Shown: positions 61,060-64,000 of the stretch, one piece after another | Position numbering within the stretch: position 1 is the first letter of the stretch | Layout: each line of letters starts with the position of its first letter | Assembly: GCA_963774765.1 (NCBI GenBank) | Contig: CAVZGP010000030.1 | Coordinates: 62,001 to 126,000, forward strand | Length of the DNA stretch: 64,000 nucleotides | Source of the DNA: Sva-07 sp963774765 | GTDB lineage: Bacteria > Actinomycetota > Acidimicrobiia > Acidimicrobiales > Ilumatobacteraceae | Direction of reading: 5' to 3' | Notes under the pieces: generated by a model | Told to the model about the DNA's origin: nothing | The model's database searches: none | The model's input: the letters and a program-made list of their open reading frames with translations, nothing else | Made by a program: the position numbers and the translations under genes

Positions 61060-63402
61060 ATGGACCAGCGAGTCGACGCCACCGCCGAGCTCGGGCTCAC
61101 CGCCGCCGACGTCGCCGAACACGTTGGCGCTGGTCAGGTCAACGTGACCCCCGAGCCTCCGGGGCGGTCGTTCGGTCAGATCGTGGCGGCCAACGTGTTC
61201 ACCGTCGTCAACGCGATCATGCTCACGCTGTTCGTGTTGGTGCTCGTGTCGGGAAACCCGAAGGACGCGTTGTTCGTGGGCGTCGTGGTGTCGAACTCGG
61301 TGATCGGAGTCGTGCAGGAGGTCCGCGCTCGGCGCGAGTTGCAGCGACTCGAGGTGGTCACCGAACCACGCGCGACGGTGATCCGCGATGGAGTGCCGGC
61401 CGAGATCGCCTCCGACGAGATCGTGCTCGACGACGTGGTCGAACTGCGCCTCGGTGGTCAGGTCGCGGTCGACGGTGTCGTACTCGAGTCGACCGGACTC
61501 CGGCTCGACGAGTCGATGCTGACCGGCGAATCACTGCCGGTCCCCAAGGACGTCGCAGACAACGTGCTGTCGGGCAGCTTCGTCGTCGCCGGCAACGGCC
61601 GCATCCAGGCGTCCGCCGTGGGCGCCGCGAGCTACGCCAGCACGCTCGCGACCGAGGCCAAGCAGTTCGCGGCGGCACGGTCACAGCTCCGAGCGGGCAT
61701 CGACACGATCCTGCGGTGGCTCACCGTGATCATCCCGATCGCGTCGATCTTCCTGTTCGTCAACCTGCTCGACACGGAGGACGATTGGCAGGACGCGCTG
61801 CTCGGAACCGTTGCCGCCGCGGTCGCGATGGTGCCCGACGGTCTGGTGCTGCTCACCAGCCTGTCGTTCATGGCCGGCATCGTGGCGCTCGCCCGCCGGA
61901 ACGCACTGGCCAAGCAGCTGTCGACGGTCGAAGTGCTCGCCCGGGTCGACGTGCTGTGCCTCGACAAGACCGGCACGATCACCACCGGTGAGATCACCTT
62001 TGCCGCGGCGCACACCGCAGCGGGGCGTACCGACGACGAGGTCCGCGATGGGCTCGTCGCGCTCGCTTCGTCCGATCGTGACCCGAACGCGTCGATGGCG
62101 GCGATCGTCGATGCGCTCGGCGTCGACACGAGTTGGAAGCTCGATCGTGTCGAGCCTTTCGACAGCGAGCGCAAGTGGTCGGCGGCGTCGTTCGTCGACC
62201 AGGGCTGGTTCTTTCTCGGAGCGCCCGATTTCCTGCTTGCGCCGGATGATCCCTCCAGCGACCTCGTCGAGCGCCTGAGCACGGGAGGCAGACGCCTGCT
62301 GGCCGTGATGACCGCGCCCGACGGTCCCGACGGCGACCGACTGCCTGAAGGCACTCGGACGCTCGCCATCGTCGAGCTCGAGGACGAGATCCGTCCTGAC
62401 GCCTCGGAGATCCTGGCCTACTTCGCCGATCAGGACGTCACGCTCAAGGTGATCTCCGGCGACAACCAGGACACGGTGGCGGCGATCGCCGATCGTGCCG
62501 GCCTCGTCGTCGTCGGCGAACCGGTCGATGCGCGGGAGCTTCCGACCGACCTCGACGAACTCGCCGCGGCTTTGGATGCCGGGACGGTCTTCGGTCGCGT
62601 CAAGCCGCAGCAGAAGCAGGCGATGGTGCGGGCGTTGCAGTCCCGCGGTCATGTCGTGGCGATGACCGGCGATGGTGTCAACGATGTACTCGCCCTGAAG
62701 GACGCCGACCTCGGAATCTCGATGGGTTCGGGCAGCGAGGCCACCAAGGCGGTTGCCGACCTCGTGCTGACCGACAACGCCTTTTCGAGCCTGCCGACGG
62801 TGGTGAACGAGGGCCGCAAGGTGATCAACAACATCGAGCGGGTGTCCAACCTGTTCGTGACCAAGGCAGCGTACGCCGTGCTGCTCACGTTCGCGGTCGG
62901 CCTGTTGAACAGCCCGTTCCCGTTCCTGCCGCGCCAGCTGACGCTGATCGGGACCTTCAGCATCGGCGTCCCCGGCTTCTTCCTCGCGCTCGCGCCGGAG
63001 GTCGACCTGATCCGGCCGGGCTTCCTGCGCCGAGTCCTGTGGTTCTCGATCCCGGCGGGAGTGATCGCCGGCAGCGCCACGCTTGCCGCCTACGAGGCAG
63101 CGTTGCACGTGGCCGACATCGATCTCGACGAGGCGCGCACCCTCGCCACCGTCACGCTGCTGGCGATCGGACTCGTTGTGCTGGCCGTGGCGAGCCGCCC
63201 GTTCCGGCCGTGGAAACTGGGCCTCGTGGTCGCAATGGGCGCCGGCTATCTCGTGGTGTTCGCCGTGCCGTGGCTGCGCAACTACTTCGCCCTCGAGCTG
63301 TTCTGGGACCCCGCCTGGTTCTACGCGGCGATTGCCGTCGCGGTGGCCGGGCTGATGATCCTCCTGATCCCGTTGGTGACCCCCACACGACGCCAGCGAT
63401 GA
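61060..63402 (+). CDS. Cation-translocating P-type ATPase (CtpE-like)
   Basis: A 780-residue P-type ATPase. Motifs: actuator LTGESLPVP, phosphorylation site LCLDKTGTITTGEIT with Asp near residue 303, hinge GDGVNDVLALKDADLGISMGSGSEATKAVAD. The M4 motif reads MVPDGLVLLTSLSF; most relatives have PEGL here. No CPC, so not a heavy-metal P1B type; the layout and M4 neighbourhood resemble mycobacterial CtpE, implicated in Ca2+ uptake. The ion is therefore a guess. ATG 61060 is preferred over GTG 61015. It is followed by hairpin doublet locus 4. Confidence 0.88.
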   Translation: MDQRVDATAELGLTAADVAEHVGAGQVNVTPEPPGRSFGQIVAANVFTVVNAIMLTLFVLVLVSGNPKDALFVGVVVSNSVIGVVQEVRARRELQRLEVVTEPRATVIRDGVPAEIASDEIVLDDVVELRLGGQVAVDGVVLESTGLRLDESMLTGESLPVPKDVADNVLSGSFVVAGNGRIQASAVGAASYASTLATEAKQFAAARSQLRAGIDTILRWLTVIIPIASIFLFVNLLDTEDDWQDALLGTVAAAVAMVPDGLVLLTSLSFMAGIVALARRNALAKQLSTVEVLARVDVLCLDKTGTITTGEITFAAAHTAAGRTDDEVRDGLVALASSDRDPNASMAAIVDALGVDTSWKLDRVEPFDSERKWSAASFVDQGWFFLGAPDFLLAPDDPSSDLVERLSTGGRRLLAVMTAPDGPDGDRLPEGTRTLAIVELEDEIRPDASEILAYFADQDVTLKVISGDNQDTVAAIADRAGLVVVGEPVDARELPTDLDELAAALDAGTVFGRVKPQQKQAMVRALQSRGHVVAMTGDGVNDVLALKDADLGISMGSGSEATKAVADLVLTDNAFSSLPTVVNEGRKVINNIERVSNLFVTKAAYAVLLTFAVGLLNSPFPFLPRQLTLIGTFSIGVPGFFLALAPEVDLIRPGFLRRVLWFSIPAGVIAGSATLAAYEAALHVADIDLDEARTLATVTLLAIGLVVLAVASRPFRPWKLGLVVAMGAGYLVVFAVPWLRNYFALELFWDPAWFYAAIAVAVAGLMILLIPLVTPTRRQR

Positions 63403-63497
63403 GCGAAACCGCCGTATCTGGTCGGTTCGCTCATCGGTGGGGTGTGTGAGTGGGTTGCGATGAGCGAAACCGCCGTATCTGGTCGGTTCGCTCATCG
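63397..63497 (+). repeat. Hairpin doublet, locus 4 (61-bp period)
   Basis: Two 40-nt copies at 63397-63436 and 63458-63497, separated by 21 nt, in the orientation of locus 1. Both read CGATGAGCG, AAACCGCCGTATCTGGTCGG and TTCGCTCATCG in turn and are identical to each other. The flanking GTGGGGTGTGTGAGTGG after copy 1 is nearly repeated after copy 2 (CTGGGGTGCGTGAGTGG), showing a tandem unit. The first copy overlaps the last 6 bp of the P-type ATPase gene, including its stop. Confidence 0.9.
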
Positions 63498-63527
63498 CTG
63501 GGGTGCGTGAGTGGGGTGTGTGGGTCG

Positions 63528-64000
63528 TCAGTAGCTGCCTTCGGCGTGACGGTCGATGCCCAACAGTTGGATGAGGTCCTCGTGGAGTTCCATCCAGATG
63601 TCGTGGAACGACCCGCACATGACGCCGGTGAACATCTTCGTCTCGCCGTTGACCGTTCGTGCGGTTGCCCCGGTGAGCCGATGCCGGTAGGCGGCGAAAC
63701 GCGGCACGACGGTGGCGAAGCCGTCGAGCACGGGCGCGCACGCCGCGTTGAACTGTTCGAGGTCGGCCAACCGCTCGGCGTCGTATGCCTCGTCGGTGTG
63801 GTCGTTCGGCTCGCCGTGACGCGTCTGCCAGGCGGTGCACAACTCCTTCAGCCGGGTGTTCAAGTCGAGGAAAGGCTCGTAGTGATCACGCAGCCCGGCA
63901 CAGTGGGCGCCGGCGAGTTCGACCGTGTGACGCTCCTTGCCCTCGGGGGTGAGTTGCCAGAGTTCGCGGGCCTCGAGGAATCTGGTGGAGCCCGCCTCGG
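63528..64000 (-). CDS. Probable HTH-type regulator, partial (continues beyond the window)
   Basis: The minus-strand frame stays open from the right window edge to the stop at 63528, giving about 157 residues. The visible N-terminal part STRFLEARELWQLTPEGKERH looks like the wing of a winged-helix domain (xLTPEGRER pattern of MarR/PadR-like proteins), followed by HCAGLRDHYEPFLDLNTRLKELCTAW and a roughly 100-residue helical domain. The recognition helix would be outside the window. The Met near 63863 is internal, not the start. Effector and targets unknown. Confidence 0.6.
   Translation of the reverse strand, partial: EAGSTRFLEARELWQLTPEGKERHTVELAGAHCAGLRDHYEPFLDLNTRLKELCTAWQTRHGEPNDHTDEAYDAERLADLEQFNAACAPVLDGFATVVPRFAAYRHRLTGATARTVNGETKMFTGVMCGSFHDIWMELHEDLIQLLGIDRHAEGSY

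Noticed and set aside
16828..63497. Hairpin doublets read as two-repeat CRISPR arrays (40-nt repeats, 21-nt spacers)
   Set aside because: Spacers are too short, they are partly repeated within a locus, each locus has only two repeats, the repeats are near-full palindromes, and no cas gene is present.

Overview
The window is high-GC, gene-dense DNA with frequent ATGA/GTGA stop-start overlaps. The gene set suggests an aerobic or facultative actinobacterium, most plausibly class Acidimicrobiia (an Ilumatobacter-like lineage). Evidence: two LLM-type and one Ddn-like F420 enzymes, a menaquinone-reductase-like FAD protein, a DtxR/IdeR-type iron box, a single-chain CydDC, and a sigma factor paired with a VOC protein. 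The taxonomic placement is an inference from gene content. No rRNA, tRNA, CRISPR array, transposase or phage gene was recognised.

Layout. 1-2.4 kb: the end of a class V aminotransferase, then an operon of two paralogous ferritin-like di-iron proteins and a small zinc-ribbon protein behind a tandem palindromic operator. 2.4-7 kb: a flippase/pseudokinase membrane fusion, purE-purK and a methyltransferase. 7-16.7 kb: pirin, MFS transporter, trmB, azlCD, a PH-SHOCT membrane protein, a GSA-type aminotransferase with a truncated D-aminoacylase remnant upstream, the potassium system ktrBA, a small membrane protein and a lipoprotein. 17-23.7 kb: engB, KAS III, an LLM oxidoreductase, and a TetR regulator divergent from a frameshifted MMPL transporter, then a PhyH dioxygenase. 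23.9-27.6 kb: a four-gene ABC exporter operon whose second ATPase is also frameshifted. 27.8-34.3 kb: LLM and VOC proteins, a menaquinone-reductase-like FAD enzyme, an ECF sigma factor with a VOC fusion partner, an unknown protein and tryptophanase. 34.4-38.6 kb: an iron-box-controlled siderophore uptake operon. 38.6-47.1 kb: assorted oxidoreductases, a second GSA-type aminotransferase, and an SPFH/membrane-protein pair. 47.1-53 kb: cydA-cydB-cydDC (cytochrome bd and its assembly exporter), divergent from nifJ plus a DHOD-like gene (53.2-58 kb). 58-64 kb: an M23 peptidase, a large class V aminotransferase, a CtpE-like P-type ATPase and a partial regulator.

The most unusual content is non-coding. 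Three repeat families are interleaved with the genes. (1) Eight 40-nt hairpins occur as four doublets, every doublet having an exact 61-bp period. (2) Four terminator-like palindromes share the core GGGGTCAGACCCC but have different, compensating arms; they sit just 3' of genes and in two cases supply stop codons. (3) Two long hairpins with a common loop lie in divergent intergenic regions. The window also carries two single-base frameshifts in transporter genes less than 5 kb apart.
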